18,287 nucleotides of DNA from Desulfobulbaceae bacterium (GTDB lineage Bacteria; Desulfobacterota; Desulfobulbia; Desulfobulbales; Desulfobulbaceae). A program made the position numbers and the translations under genes. Where the stretch lies: contig JALSNT010000067.1 of NCBI GenBank assembly GCA_026986885.1, positions 1 to 18,287 on the forward strand, read 5' to 3'. The notes beneath the pieces are model-generated. The model searched no databases and had not been told where the DNA came from. It worked only from the letters and a program-made list of their open reading frames with translations. Shown here piece by piece: positions 1 to 8,005 of this stretch. How positions within the stretch are numbered: position 1 is the first letter of the stretch; the number at the start of each line of letters is the position of its first letter.

Positions 1-894
1 GGCAACAATCCACAGGGCCATGCCGTAGCGCAGAAACTGTTTTTTTATCTCGTCGCCGAAGTTTTCCTTGCCGCCGGATCTGGTTACCAGCATACCGGCT
101 GCCGTGGAGATGATGAGGGCGGGCAGCTGGCCGACCAGACCGTCACCGATGGTGAGGATGGTGTAGTTCTGCGCTGCCTCGGCCATGGGCATGCCCTTTT
201 GCATGACACCGATGATAAAACCGGCACCGATATTGATCATGGTGATGATGATACCGGCAATGGCATCACCGCGGACAAATTTTGAAGCACCGTCCATGGC
301 ACCGTGAAAGGTGGCCTCGTCGGATATTTCCTCGCGGCGCCTCCTGGCTTCCGCCTCATCAATAAGACCGGCATTGAGATCGGCATCAATGGCCATCTGC
401 TTGCCGGGCATGGCATCAAGGGTGAAACGGGCCGCCACCTCGGCAATACGGCCGGCACCCTTGGTGATAACGATAAAGTTGATGATAACCAGAATGATAA
501 AGATGACCAGGCCGACCACATAGGAGCCGCCGACCACAAACTGGCCAAAGGCCTCAATGACCGAACCGGCGGCATTCATCCCCTCGTTGCCGTGCAGCAG
601 GATTAAGCGGGTGGAAGCCACATTCAGCGAGAGCCTGAACAGGGTGGTGGCCAGTAGCAGGGAAGGGAATATGGAAAACTCCACGGCCTTGTCCGTGTAC
701 AGGCTGATAATCAGAATGAGAATGGCCAGGGTGATATTGAGTGCCAGGCAGATATCCAGGACCATGGGCGGCAGCGGAATTATCATCAGCAACAGAATGC
801 CGATGATGCCGAATGAGGCCCATATATCGCTGCGGGTTGCCAGATCCTTCCAGTCTATCCGGCTGAGCAGCGGTTGTGTGTCAACTGTTTCCAT
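1..894 (-). CDS. flhA: FlhA, flagellar export gate protein (partial, N-terminal 298 residues)
   Basis: FlhA forms the nonameric ring of the flagellar type III export gate in the inner membrane under the MS ring, and couples proton motive force to export. Only the N-terminal membrane part is here; the frame is still open at position 1, so the rest of the membrane domain and the cytoplasmic domain lie beyond the left edge. The FHIPEP family signature [10 protein letters not shown] is at residues 87-96. Hydrophobic segments lie at about 26-43, 47-66, 120-142 and 211-232. The cytoplasmic loop of about 143-209 carries the conserved [15 protein letters not shown] stretch and ends in RGDA; D210 appears to match the essential loop Asp of Salmonella FlhA. 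The ATG is 26 bases after the flhB stop with only a weak, very close AGG as ribosome site, so coupling to flhB is likely. Identification is secure. Confidence 0.97.
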   Translation of the reverse strand, partial: METVDTQPLLSRIDWKDLATRSDIWASFGIIGILLLMIIPLPPMVLDICLALNITLAILILIISLYTDKAVEFSIFPSLLLATTLFRLSLNVASTRLILLHGNEGMNAAGSVIEAFGQFVVGGSYVVGLVIFIILVIINFIVITKGAGRIAEVAARFTLDAMPGKQMAIDADLNAGLIDEAEARRRREEISDEATFHGAMDGASKFVRGDAIAGIIITMINIGAGFIIGVMQKGMPMAEAAQNYTILTIGDGLVGQLPALIISTAAGMLVTRSGGKENFGDEIKKQFLRYGMALWIVA

Positions 895-920
895 GCCTGT
901 CTAATGCAGATAAAAAATAA

Positions 921-1997
921 TCAGGACGTGAGTTGTGTTCCCTTGAGTGAATAAACATAGGCCAGTATTTCCGCAACCGCCCGAAACAGTTCCTCGGGAA
1001 TGGCCTGTCCCGGTTCAACCTTGGAATGCAATAATCTTGCCACAGGTGGATTTTCGATCAGGGGGATATCGTGTTCCCTGGCGATTTCCCTTATTTTGGC
1101 AGCGACCAGTTCCTGTCCTTTTGCCAGAACAACGGGCGCATCCATTGAGCTGTTGTCATACTTGAGCGCAACCGCCACCCGGGTCGGATTGGTGATAACC
1201 ACATCTGCCTCCGGTACGGCCGCCATCATGCGGCTGCGTGCCATCTCCTGCTGGATGGCACGGATTTTTGACTTGATGTGCGGGTCACCCTCTGTGTCCT
1301 TATGTTCCTCTTTTTGTTCCTGTTTGGTCATTTTCATCTTTTCTTCCATCTCATAGCGTACAAAACCGTAGTCAAGGATGGCGAGAAAAATCATAATTCC
1401 ACTGACCTTCATCATAATCAGGGTTGCGGTACGGCCAAGGAAGTGGAGAAATTGCTGCAGGGGCATTTCCATGAGAACAAGGGCATCGTCAAATTCACCT
1501 TGAACCGTGCGGAAAGAGATCCAGGCCACAAGGATAACTTTCAGTAAAGATTTTATAATTTCAACAAGTGAGCGCTTGGAAACAAACCTGGCCATGCCCT
1601 TTACGGGATCAAGTTTGCTGAGATCAGGCATCAAGGGCTGGCCGGTAAAAAGCCAGCCGATCTGGGCAACCGTGGCCAAAAAGCCGGTAATCATGGCCAC
1701 CAGAAAAAGGGGCAGCATGATGATGGCAAGATTTTTAAAGAGAAAGAGGGTGAGCTGCATCAGGGCCGGTGGAGTGATGGAATATTGACAGCTTCTGCTC
1801 CAGACTGAGACAAGTAATTGTGTGAGATCCCGCCAGAAATAAGGGGTGTAGAACATCCAGAAGGCCAGAATAATGGTAAACATGGCAGCGGTCTGCACCT
1901 CTTTACTCTGGGCAACCTGGCCTTTTTTACGGAAATCGGCCCGTCGTTTTGCCGACGCTTCTTCTGTGCGTTCGCCGCTGGAGGTCTCTTCTGCCAT
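921..1997 (-). CDS. flhB: FlhB, flagellar export substrate-specificity switch protein
   Basis: FlhB is the inner-membrane export gate component that switches substrate class from rod/hook to filament, normally through autocleavage at NPTH. The 358 residues are usual length. The N-terminus has the family pattern GERTEEASAKRRADFRKKGQ (8-27), followed by four hydrophobic segments between about 37 and 215, then a charged linker (KMKMTKQEQKEEHKDTEGDP) and the cytoplasmic domain. The cleavage-site motif reads N270-P271-T272-R273, with Arg in place of the expected His; the codon is CGG at 1181-1179 on the minus strand. Flanking sequence (VVIT before, VAVALKYD after) is otherwise canonical, and the downstream ENPPVAR block is intact. 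The ATG lies 141 bases after fliR, the largest gap in this half of the cluster, and has no clear Shine-Dalgarno sequence. Confidence 0.97.
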   Translation of the reverse strand: MAEETSSGERTEEASAKRRADFRKKGQVAQSKEVQTAAMFTIILAFWMFYTPYFWRDLTQLLVSVWSRSCQYSITPPALMQLTLFLFKNLAIIMLPLFLVAMITGFLATVAQIGWLFTGQPLMPDLSKLDPVKGMARFVSKRSLVEIIKSLLKVILVAWISFRTVQGEFDDALVLMEMPLQQFLHFLGRTATLIMMKVSGIMIFLAILDYGFVRYEMEEKMKMTKQEQKEEHKDTEGDPHIKSKIRAIQQEMARSRMMAAVPEADVVITNPTRVAVALKYDNSSMDAPVVLAKGQELVAAKIREIAREHDIPLIENPPVARLLHSKVEPGQAIPEELFRAVAEILAYVYSLKGTQLTS

Positions 1998-2138
1998 TGT
2001 TTCGTTGCTGATGACTGGTTAAGGGTGCATCCCGTTCCTGTTTCTGGAAATGCAAGGTATAGACCTGAATGCAAATTTATTGCCGATGTCAGGAAACAAA
2101 CTGAATTTACGAAAATAAATCGGTGAATGGTTCAGGAA

Positions 2139-2915
2139 TCAGAGCAGGTGAAAGAGGCGGGAAAAATTTTCCGTCATGGTGTCAAATTCCCGACTCAGCA
2201 TAAAGGGGAGAATGTGCAGGGTCAGGCCGATGACCAGCAGGGAAATGCCGATATTCATGGGAAAGGAGAGGAGAAAGACATTGAGTTGCGGGAAGACCCG
2301 GGCCAGGATACCAAGTACCAGGTTGGAAATCAGGAGCAGGGCCAGCACCGGGGCGCTGAGGGTAACCGACAGGACAAACATGTGGCCTGCCAGATCCATC
2401 AGCAGCGGGACTGCCTGCCCGGAGAGGTTCAGTGTTCCGGGCGGCAGCAGAATATAGGAGTCGACAATGACTTTAAAGAAGATGTGATGGAGGTTGAGGG
2501 CCAGAAAAATAAGAAAGGCCATGATATTGGAAAACTGACTCATGATGGACAACTGCTGCGTTGTCTGCGGGTCAAAAATATTGGCGGCGGCAAAGCCCAT
2601 CTGGTAGCCGATGATGGTGCCGCCGAAACTGACGGCCGTGAAGATAAGCAGGGAGACCAGGCCGAGCAGCAGACCGATCAGTACTTCCCTGATGATAACC
2701 AGGGCAAATTCCATAAGGGTGAAATTGATGTTCGGTGTGTGCTTTGCCATCAGCGGGAAGAGTAACAGGGCCGTGGCAAAACCAAGCCCGATTCGGACCT
2801 GAATGGGTGCCTGTTTGCTGTTGATGACCGGGATGGCGGCCACAATACCCATGACCCGGGCGAAACAGATCAGAAAGGTGTGAAATTGTCCCAGGGGGAT
2901 GAGCTGGATATCCAC
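2139..2915 (-). CDS. fliR: FliR, flagellar export gate membrane protein
   Basis: FliR joins FliP and FliQ in the helical export gate core at the centre of the basal body. The 258-residue product is almost wholly hydrophobic, with segments at about 11-31, 41-57, 68-105, 128-150, 173-205 and 215-240, the usual FliR size and pattern. The FAR motif near residue 18 and the ISLLVIGLTLHI segment near 224 are typical of the family. Translation most likely starts at a GTG (2915-2913), with GAGAA six bases upstream; no in-frame ATG nearby fits the family N-terminus better. It follows fliQ by 24 bases. It is separated from flhB by 141 bases in which I see no gene. Confidence 0.95.
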   Translation of the reverse strand: MDIQLIPLGQFHTFLICFARVMGIVAAIPVINSKQAPIQVRIGLGFATALLLFPLMAKHTPNINFTLMEFALVIIREVLIGLLLGLVSLLIFTAVSFGGTIIGYQMGFAAANIFDPQTTQQLSIMSQFSNIMAFLIFLALNLHHIFFKVIVDSYILLPPGTLNLSGQAVPLLMDLAGHMFVLSVTLSAPVLALLLISNLVLGILARVFPQLNVFLLSFPMNIGISLLVIGLTLHILPFMLSREFDTMTENFSRLFHLL

Positions 2916-2939
2916 GATAATTCTCGCTGATCCCTCCGG

Positions 2940-3209
2940 TCAACGGCCGATTGTGGCGATGGAGGAAATAATGCCGGTCGAAAATGTAATCAGCAGGTTC
3001 ATCAGCCAGGGGCCGAAAATAAGAAGGGTCACAAACACGACCACGATTTTCGGAATAAAGGTCATGGTCTGCTCATTGATCTGGGTGGCAGCCTGAAAAA
3101 TACTGATGATCAGCCCGACAACCATGGCCGCGATCAACATTGGTCCGGAACCTAATAAAACGGTTTCCACAGCCTTTCTGCCGATATGGACTACATCTTC
3201 AGGGGTCAT
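2940..3209 (-). CDS. fliQ: FliQ, flagellar export gate membrane protein
   Basis: FliQ is the small two-helix subunit of the FliPQR export gate. The 89-residue length is exactly family size. Two hydrophobic hairpin helices lie at about 18-40 and 50-72. The loop and second helix carry the diagnostic stretch with Q39, then QINEQTMTFIPKI, which closely follows the FliQ consensus. It sits between fliP (41-base gap) and fliR (24-base gap), the conserved order. The ribosome site before its ATG is poor (CGGA about 14 bases upstream), so expression probably depends on the preceding gene. Confidence 0.96.
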   Translation of the reverse strand: MTPEDVVHIGRKAVETVLLGSGPMLIAAMVVGLIISIFQAATQINEQTMTFIPKIVVVFVTLLIFGPWLMNLLITFSTGIISSIATIGR

Positions 3210-3250
3210 AGTTATCAGTTGTCCGAGTTCATGGTCTGTTTATGGGTTTA

Positions 3251-3988
3251 TCAGCCAAAACTTTTTATCAAAGAACCGACAACCAGGTGCCAGCCGTCAA
3301 CCAGGACAAAGAGCAGCAGTTTGAACGGCAGCGAGATTATGATGGGCGGCAGCATCATCATGCCCATGGACATCAGGACGGAGGCAACTATCATGTCGAT
3401 GACCAGAAAGGGAATATAGATCATAAAGCCCATCTGAAAGGCCAGTTTCAGCTCAGAGAGCATGAAGGCCGGAATGAGAATGGTCGTTGACACATCGTTT
3501 CGATCAACAGGTTGTTTTTCCTTGGTAATATCAATCAGCAGCTGCAGCTCATTTTCCTGTACCTGCGAGAACATGAACTCACGCATGGCCGCTATACTGT
3601 TGTCAAGGGCGACCTTTTCCGTGATTTTCCGGTTCATATAGGGTTGCAGGGCCGTGTTGTTGATTTTGTTAAACACGGGCGACATGACAAAAAAGGTAAG
3701 GAATAAAGAAAGGCCGATAATAATCTGGTTCGGCGGCATGTTCTGCGTGCCCATGGCCTGACGAACAAACCCTAAAACGATAACGATCCGGGTGAAGGCC
3801 GTGGTCATCAACAGGATAGCCGGGGCAATGGAGAGAATGGTCAGGACAAATAGAACCTGCAGGGCGGTGGATACCTCTTTCGGTCCTGTTGCATTTTTGA
3901 CCCCAAGTGTCAGCGTGGGCAGGGTAACGGCGTGAGCCAGGGCCGGCAGGAGAATAAGCAGCCCCATGCACAGGAGAACACGTTTCAT
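3251..3988 (-). CDS. fliP: FliP, flagellar export gate membrane protein
   Basis: FliP forms the pentameric core of the flagellar export channel. The 245-residue protein begins with a cleavable signal peptide (positively charged MKR, hydrophobic core 4-17, probable cleavage after AHA at 18-20), as is usual for FliP. Membrane segments are at about 46-62, 87-104, 185-208 and 213-235. The FTRIVIVLGFVRQAMGTQNM block (65-84) and the PPNQIIIGLSLFLTFFVM block (85-102) are family hallmarks. Its ATG overlaps the fliO stop as ATGA, which suggests tight translational coupling. Identification is secure. Confidence 0.97.
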   Translation of the reverse strand: MKRVLLCMGLLILLPALAHAVTLPTLTLGVKNATGPKEVSTALQVLFVLTILSIAPAILLMTTAFTRIVIVLGFVRQAMGTQNMPPNQIIIGLSLFLTFFVMSPVFNKINNTALQPYMNRKITEKVALDNSIAAMREFMFSQVQENELQLLIDITKEKQPVDRNDVSTTILIPAFMLSELKLAFQMGFMIYIPFLVIDMIVASVLMSMGMMMLPPIIISLPFKLLLFVLVDGWHLVVGSLIKSFG

Positions 3989-4389
3989 TTCTCTTCTTCC
4001 TTTGCCAGCAGGGTCTTGAAATCAGCGTGTTGCCCATGACCATCAGAGGCCGATCGTTCATCGGCAATGTCGGCGAGCAGGTTGATGTGACCCGAACCGA
4101 TGCCGATAAGCAATGTTTTTCCCCGAACCTCCACCAGGGCCAGAGCTGTCTTCGGCATGATGTGCCGCATTTCCAGCAGGTTGATCTGGCCTGTGCCGAT
4201 CCGACCGGAGCCGAAGCGTTTTTTAGCCAGTCCATAGATCACTAAAATAATGCCGACAACAATTAACAGCGCCCATATCGTCTGCAGCAGGGCTGAACCC
4301 ATGTTCAGAGATGTCGTCGCTGCCATGGCCGGACAGGGGATGCCGGTGAGCAGTGGGACGATTGTGACGGTGATGAAAAAATGCTTCAT
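3985..4389 (-). CDS. fliO: FliO, flagellar export gate assembly protein
   Basis: FliO is a membrane scaffold needed for stable assembly of the FliP ring. The 134-residue product shows a signal-like N-terminus (MKHFFITVTIVPLLTG, possible cleavage after AMA at 21-23). A single strong transmembrane helix follows at about 33-54, then a small basic domain with INLLEMRHIMPKTALALVEV (69-88) and LLIGIGSGHINLLADI (93-108), typical of FliO. I chose the ATG at 4389 over a TTG 18 bases upstream because it opens the signal-like segment and lies one base after the fliN stop (TAAAATG). The family is weakly conserved, but position between fliN and fliP supports the call. Confidence 0.9.
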   Translation of the reverse strand: MKHFFITVTIVPLLTGIPCPAMAATTSLNMGSALLQTIWALLIVVGIILVIYGLAKKRFGSGRIGTGQINLLEMRHIMPKTALALVEVRGKTLLIGIGSGHINLLADIADERSASDGHGQHADFKTLLAKEEEK

Positions 4390-4390
4390 T

Positions 4391-4783
4391 TTACCCAAGC
4401 CGGGCAATCCTGTCCGACTGGCTGACGACTTCGGTTAATTTGATACCGAATTTATCTCCAACTTTCACGGCCTCGCCCCGGGCAATCAGCCGGGAATTGA
4501 CGTACAGATCCAGGGGATCGCCGGAAAATTTATCCAGTTCCACCACGTAGCCTTCGCCCATCTGCAGTAAATCCTTCAGCAGGATACGGGCGCGGCCGAC
4601 TTCAACCGAGACCTGGAGCGGTACATCAAAGAGAAATTCAAGATCGCGGCAATTGTCTTTTGTTTCGGTGGTCGGCTGTGTATCCGCTGCCGGCGGGCCG
4701 GTTTCCTCCAGCAGTTCGGCCGTTTCTTCGGGTTGCAGGGTATCGCCTGTGGCTACAGGTTCAGCTGCTTCACTGGTTTCCAT
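4391..4783 (-). CDS. fliN: FliN, flagellar motor switch C-ring protein
   Basis: FliN forms the base of the C-ring and also docks FliH/FliI export complexes. The C-terminal SpoA/SurA domain occupies about residues 48-128: FDVPLQVSVEVGRARILLKD (52-71), GDPLDLYVNSRLIARGEAV (88-106) and the closing GIKLTEVV. The first 45 residues form an acidic, Glu/Thr/Pro-rich leader likely to be disordered; such leaders are common in FliN. There is no CheC-like domain, so this is FliN rather than the FliY of Bacillus. The ATG is one base after the fliM stop, with GGAG in the end of fliM as ribosome site. Confidence 0.96.
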   Translation of the reverse strand: METSEAAEPVATGDTLQPEETAELLEETGPPAADTQPTTETKDNCRDLEFLFDVPLQVSVEVGRARILLKDLLQMGEGYVVELDKFSGDPLDLYVNSRLIARGEAVKVGDKFGIKLTEVVSQSDRIARLG

Positions 4784-4784
4784 A

Positions 4785-5795
4785 TTATTCTCCTACACTG
4801 TTGCCAAGGGACCCGGTAACATGAAAGGCCTTTTTACCGTCACGTTCACCGGGTACGGCGTAAAATTTTTGTTTATCTTCGACAAGGATATCAAGGGGAC
4901 GGTTGGGATCATATCCCAGGTCAATAATATCACCGGCCTTGAGGTTGATGATATCTCTGATGCTTAGATTAAGGGAGCCGGATCGTGCCGTCAGTAAAAA
5001 GGGCATTTCCAGGGCTTCTTTGGCAAAGGTCGTTCCCCAGGTATATGAGGCATGGGTAACGGAAACAATTTCCTTGAATTTTTCCCGGATCGGTTCCAGG
5101 GTCAGATAGGGAATAATCATCCGTAATTTCCCGGCCTGTTCACTGCCGGCCCTGATCTGAAAGGTTGCAACCAGTACTTCTGTTTCAGCATCGACAATAT
5201 TGACCAGCCGAAAGTTATTCTCCGCTTTGACCAGTTGCGGTTTGATGGCCGCCACCGGTGCAAAAGCCTTACCCAGGTCGGTACAGATACCGGTCATACT
5301 GGTTTTGAGAATATTTATTTCTATGGGGGTTAAATTCCGGTCAAGGGCCAGCAGTTCATTGGCATGGGAAGAGCCGAGCATGATTTCCAGCAGGGTGAAG
5401 GCCAGCAGATTATCAAAATGAAACAGGCAGCCGTATTTGAGGGGATCGGTGGAATAAATGCCGATGGCCCCTTTATTATTCAGCTCCATCAGGCTGTTTT
5501 GGAAATTATTGGTAACAATGTCTTCCCGTTCCACCTGAAAGGTGCGTTGCAGAGTATTGGTCAGCGAGGTGCCGAAATTACGGGCAAATACATCAAGGAT
5601 GATGTCCAGGTTGGGGATACGCATCTCGCCGCTGGTTTCGTCACGGCTGTACAGTCCGATCAGATCGACCTCCAGGGCTGTTTTCTGGATTCCCTGCCCG
5701 GGTCCTTTGTCATCAATGGCATCGACATTGATCGCTCCGACCCTGATCGCCGCAAGGAGATCGGCTATTTCTTCTTTGCTGAGAATCGGCTCCAC
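4785..5795 (-). CDS. fliM: FliM, flagellar motor switch protein
   Basis: FliM is the middle layer of the C-ring and binds phosphorylated CheY. The 336 residues match family length. The N-terminal CheY-binding peptide is present as ILSKEEIADLL at 4-14. The middle CheC-like domain runs roughly from 45 to 235, and the C-terminal SpoA domain from about 255 to 332 (LNLSIRDIINLKAGDIIDLG region). The start is a GTG at 5795-5793 with AGGG about eight bases upstream; no upstream ATG exists before the fliL stop, 11 bases away. A functional CheY-binding peptide implies the motor is controlled by chemotaxis genes that lie outside this window. Confidence 0.97.
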   Translation of the reverse strand: MEPILSKEEIADLLAAIRVGAINVDAIDDKGPGQGIQKTALEVDLIGLYSRDETSGEMRIPNLDIILDVFARNFGTSLTNTLQRTFQVEREDIVTNNFQNSLMELNNKGAIGIYSTDPLKYGCLFHFDNLLAFTLLEIMLGSSHANELLALDRNLTPIEINILKTSMTGICTDLGKAFAPVAAIKPQLVKAENNFRLVNIVDAETEVLVATFQIRAGSEQAGKLRMIIPYLTLEPIREKFKEIVSVTHASYTWGTTFAKEALEMPFLLTARSGSLNLSIRDIINLKAGDIIDLGYDPNRPLDILVEDKQKFYAVPGERDGKKAFHVTGSLGNSVGE

Positions 5796-5806
5796 GATGC
5801 GCCCTG

Positions 5807-6328
5807 TTACTGCACCACGAAATCAGTAAGGTAAACGTGCTTTACCCGCCCGGTGGTGAGAAATGAGTTGATTTTGCTCTTTATCTCGGCCTTAAGCTGT
5901 TTTTTGCCCTGTAAATCCTGAAGTTCCTCAAAGGTCTTGTTGCCGATCAAAAGCAGAACCGCGTCCCGAATCTGCGGCATTCGTTTATTGACCTCTTCCT
6001 GGGCGGCTTCATCGTTGAGCTCAAGGGTCAGTGAGGCCTTGACGTAATGGGTTCCGTCTTCACTGATAATATTGACGATAAATTCCTTGATATCCACCAT
6101 CGGCCCGATATTCGCCTCTTCTTTTGCCGACGGCTGCACCATCTCCACCTGTTCGTTTTTCGGTTTTTCTTCGGGCGGCGGTTTCTTTAAAAAGAGAAAG
6201 TAGACGGCCGCACCACCGCCGGCAAGGAGAATGACGGCTGCCGCAATAATGATAATCAGTTTTTTCTTACCGCCGCCACCCTTTTCCTCGGCCTGAACAT
6301 CCTTTTCTTTTTCTTTATTTTTTGCCAT
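5807..6328 (-). CDS. fliL: FliL, stator-associated membrane protein
   Basis: FliL surrounds and supports the stator units at the inner membrane. The 173-residue protein has a highly charged cytoplasmic N-terminus (1-23, Lys/Glu/Gly rich), one transmembrane helix at about 24-47, a Pro/Lys/Glu linker, and the periplasmic domain from about 75. That domain contains VDIKEFIVNI and HYVKASLTLEL, and ends in VKHVYLTDFVVQ, the conserved FliL C-terminus. The ATG follows motB by 24 bases, with GGAG eight bases upstream. Placement next to motAB matches its role with the stator. Confidence 0.95.
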   Translation of the reverse strand: MAKNKEKEKDVQAEEKGGGGKKKLIIIIAAAVILLAGGGAAVYFLFLKKPPPEEKPKNEQVEMVQPSAKEEANIGPMVDIKEFIVNIISEDGTHYVKASLTLELNDEAAQEEVNKRMPQIRDAVLLLIGNKTFEELQDLQGKKQLKAEIKSKINSFLTTGRVKHVYLTDFVVQ

Positions 6329-6352
6329 GGATATGCTCCGGAGTGTTCCCTG

Positions 6353-7099
6353 TTAAAAAGGAATCGGGGGTTGTTGTTGTTTTGCCTGGGAGGGTATTTT
6401 ATTGCTGCGCAGGACAAAGTCGACCCGTCTGTTTTTTGCCTTGTTCTCCTCGGTTGTATTGGGCGCGACCGGGCGTGTTGCGCCATAGCCGACTGCCGAC
6501 ATCCTGTCCATGGCAAAAAGTCTGCCCCGGTGGTAAAAACGCATGACCGAGACCGCCCGGGCCACAGAGATGTCCCAGTTGGACAGGTTTGAATTTCTCA
6601 CCGGCGTATTATCAGTATGCCCCTCAATACGCATGAGCATGGGCAGGGGCCGGACGATGTCGGCAATTTTTCGCAGCAGGGGATAGCTTGCCGGGTTGAG
6701 ACGGGTCTGGCCTGGTTCAAACAATACGGAATCATGGACACGCAGGATCAGCGTATCTTTGTCTTTGCGTACCAGTTTAACCTCATCACTTATTTTGTTG
6801 AGTTTTAAATCCGTTTTTATTCGTTTGTAATACTTACTGACCGTTTCCTGGGGGATTGGGCTGAATTTTGCCTTGGGCGGCGAAGGAATTATCGGCAGGC
6901 TGTACTGTTTGGGTGCGGCAGTGGTACGCCAGCCGAAGGCATCCTTGATAGAGGTCTTTGCCTGCACGAATTTGACTGGATCCGTGCTGGCCATGGAAAG
7001 CAGAAGAACAAAGAAGGTGAGCAGCAGGGTAACCAGGTCGCTGAAGGTGGTCATCCACATCGGCGCGCCGGCCGGGCATTCAGGTTCCTTGTCAGGCAT
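6353..7099 (-). CDS. motB: MotB/PomB-type stator protein
   Basis: This is the peptidoglycan-anchored stator subunit that forms the ion channel with MotA. The single transmembrane helix (about 17-36) carries the ion-binding D21 in TTFSDLVTLLL. A plug/linker segment follows, then an OmpA-like peptidoglycan-binding domain from about 118 with SVLF (124-127), GHTDN (160-164) and NRRVDF (223-228). The N-terminal pattern CPxGxPxWM before TFxDL resembles Vibrio PomB, as I recall it, more than enteric or Bacillus MotB. At 248 residues it is shorter than PomB because the linker is short. The C-terminus ends in a Gln/Pro-rich tail. GGGAGT lies seven bases upstream of the ATG, and motA ends 11 bases before it. 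Confidence 0.96.
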   Translation of the reverse strand: MPDKEPECPAGAPMWMTTFSDLVTLLLTFFVLLLSMASTDPVKFVQAKTSIKDAFGWRTTAAPKQYSLPIIPSPPKAKFSPIPQETVSKYYKRIKTDLKLNKISDEVKLVRKDKDTLILRVHDSVLFEPGQTRLNPASYPLLRKIADIVRPLPMLMRIEGHTDNTPVRNSNLSNWDISVARAVSVMRFYHRGRLFAMDRMSAVGYGATRPVAPNTTEENKAKNRRVDFVLRSNKIPSQAKQQQPPIPF

Positions 7100-7110
7100 G
7101 GCGGGACTCC

Positions 7111-7878
7111 CTATTTGTTAAAGACGGATTCTCGAAGCTTCGGAGCAATGAAGGCGTGGAGTTTCTGTTCCATCACCCGTGGATTTTCCCCGGAGAGGAT
7201 GGACCCCATTCCTTCGACAATTATTGTTTTTTGTAAAATTTCTGTTTTGGATCTGGTTTTCAGTTTGCCGGCAATGGGCAGGAAGATAATGTTGGCAAGG
7301 ACGGCACCGTAGAAGGTCGTCAGCAGGGCAACTGCCATGGCCGGACCGATTGAAGACGGATCGCTCATGTTTTGCAGCATCTGTACCAGACCGATCAGGG
7401 TACCGACCATGCCCATTGCCGGGGAAATGGCGCCTAATGATTCAAAAATACTGACCCCCATGGAGTGGCGCTCGGCAATGTAATCGATTTCCGTGTTGAG
7501 CATTGCCTTGAGATCTTCCGGTTCCTGGCCGTCCACCGCCATCTGCAGAGCCTTGACCAGGAAGGTGTCCTCTATGGAATCAATGGCGCCCTGCAGGGAG
7601 AGGATACCCTCTTTACGGGCCTTGTTGGCAAATTCCATTAATTGGGCAAGCAGTTCATTGGTATTGGTTTCTTTAAATAAAAAAGTTTTTTTGGCAACGG
7701 CAACAGCGCCCAGGACATCGCCGAGGGGAAAGTTGACCAGAGCAACACCCGCCGTACCACCGAAAACAATGAGCACGGAGGGAATGTCGATAAAGATACT
7801 CAGGGAGCCACCCTGCAAAATGGCCATCAGCATCAGGCCGAAAGAAGCGACCAACCCTATAATTGTTGCGATATCCAC
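7111..7878 (-). CDS. motA: MotA/PomA-type stator protein
   Basis: This is the four-helix stator subunit that surrounds MotB and pushes on FliG. At 255 residues it is PomA-sized, shorter than E. coli MotA. Helices lie at about 2-23, 33-50, 150-170 and 178-202. SPAMGMVGTLIGL (152-164) and GPAMAVALLTTFYGAVLANI (178-197) are the third and fourth helices, and T160 and T187/T188 appear to match the PomA threonines linked to sodium transport. The cytoplasmic loop between helices 2 and 3 carries the basic KARKEG patch (86-91) in the FliG-contacting region. The start is a GTG (7878-7876) with a weak AGG eight bases upstream. It is the first gene after the terminator/promoter region and probably heads its own transcript. 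Confidence 0.96.
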   Translation of the reverse strand: MDIATIIGLVASFGLMLMAILQGGSLSIFIDIPSVLIVFGGTAGVALVNFPLGDVLGAVAVAKKTFLFKETNTNELLAQLMEFANKARKEGILSLQGAIDSIEDTFLVKALQMAVDGQEPEDLKAMLNTEIDYIAERHSMGVSIFESLGAISPAMGMVGTLIGLVQMLQNMSDPSSIGPAMAVALLTTFYGAVLANIIFLPIAGKLKTRSKTEILQKTIIVEGMGSILSGENPRVMEQKLHAFIAPKLRESVFNK

Positions 7879-7966
7879 GTGATGAGCCTGTTGTCAGCGA
7901 TCAGTTGAAAATGGGTGCAAAAGATAAAAAAGATAAAACGATAAAATTTTTTGTTTATTTCATTGT

Positions 7967-7996
7967 AGTGTACATGCAGGGACGGTTCCCTGTCAA
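7967..7996 (-). promoter_or_regulatory. Possible sigma-70 promoter for motA
   Basis: A perfect TTGACA (7996-7991) lies 18 bases upstream of TACACT (7972-7967) on the minus strand, about 90 bases before the motA start. Spacing is slightly long and the -10 is 4/6. It competes with a sigma-54-type site just upstream, so only one may be real. Confidence 0.3.
7977..7992. promoter_or_regulatory. 6-bp dyad in the motA control region
   Basis: CAGGGA and TCCCTG flank a 4-base centre as a perfect inverted repeat. It falls inside the spacer of the possible sigma-70 promoter, where it could be an operator. If the sigma-54 site is used instead, it starts a few bases after the predicted transcription start and would form a hairpin at the 5' end of the mRNA. 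It lacks a T-run, so it is not a terminator. Confidence 0.4.
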
Positions 7997-8005
7997 AAAG
8001 AACTT

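Noticed and set aside
2050..2068. Sigma-54 site upstream of flhB
   Set aside because: A GG-N10-GC pair exists with a good TTGCA -12 half, but the -24 half reads CAGGTC without the conserved CA. I judged this to be a chance match in a short leader.
2127..2765. Plus-strand open frame of 212 codons
   Set aside because: It lies entirely antisense to fliR. The product is Gln/Asp/Gly/Lys-rich without a recognisable domain, as expected when codons of a hydrophobic membrane protein are read in reverse.
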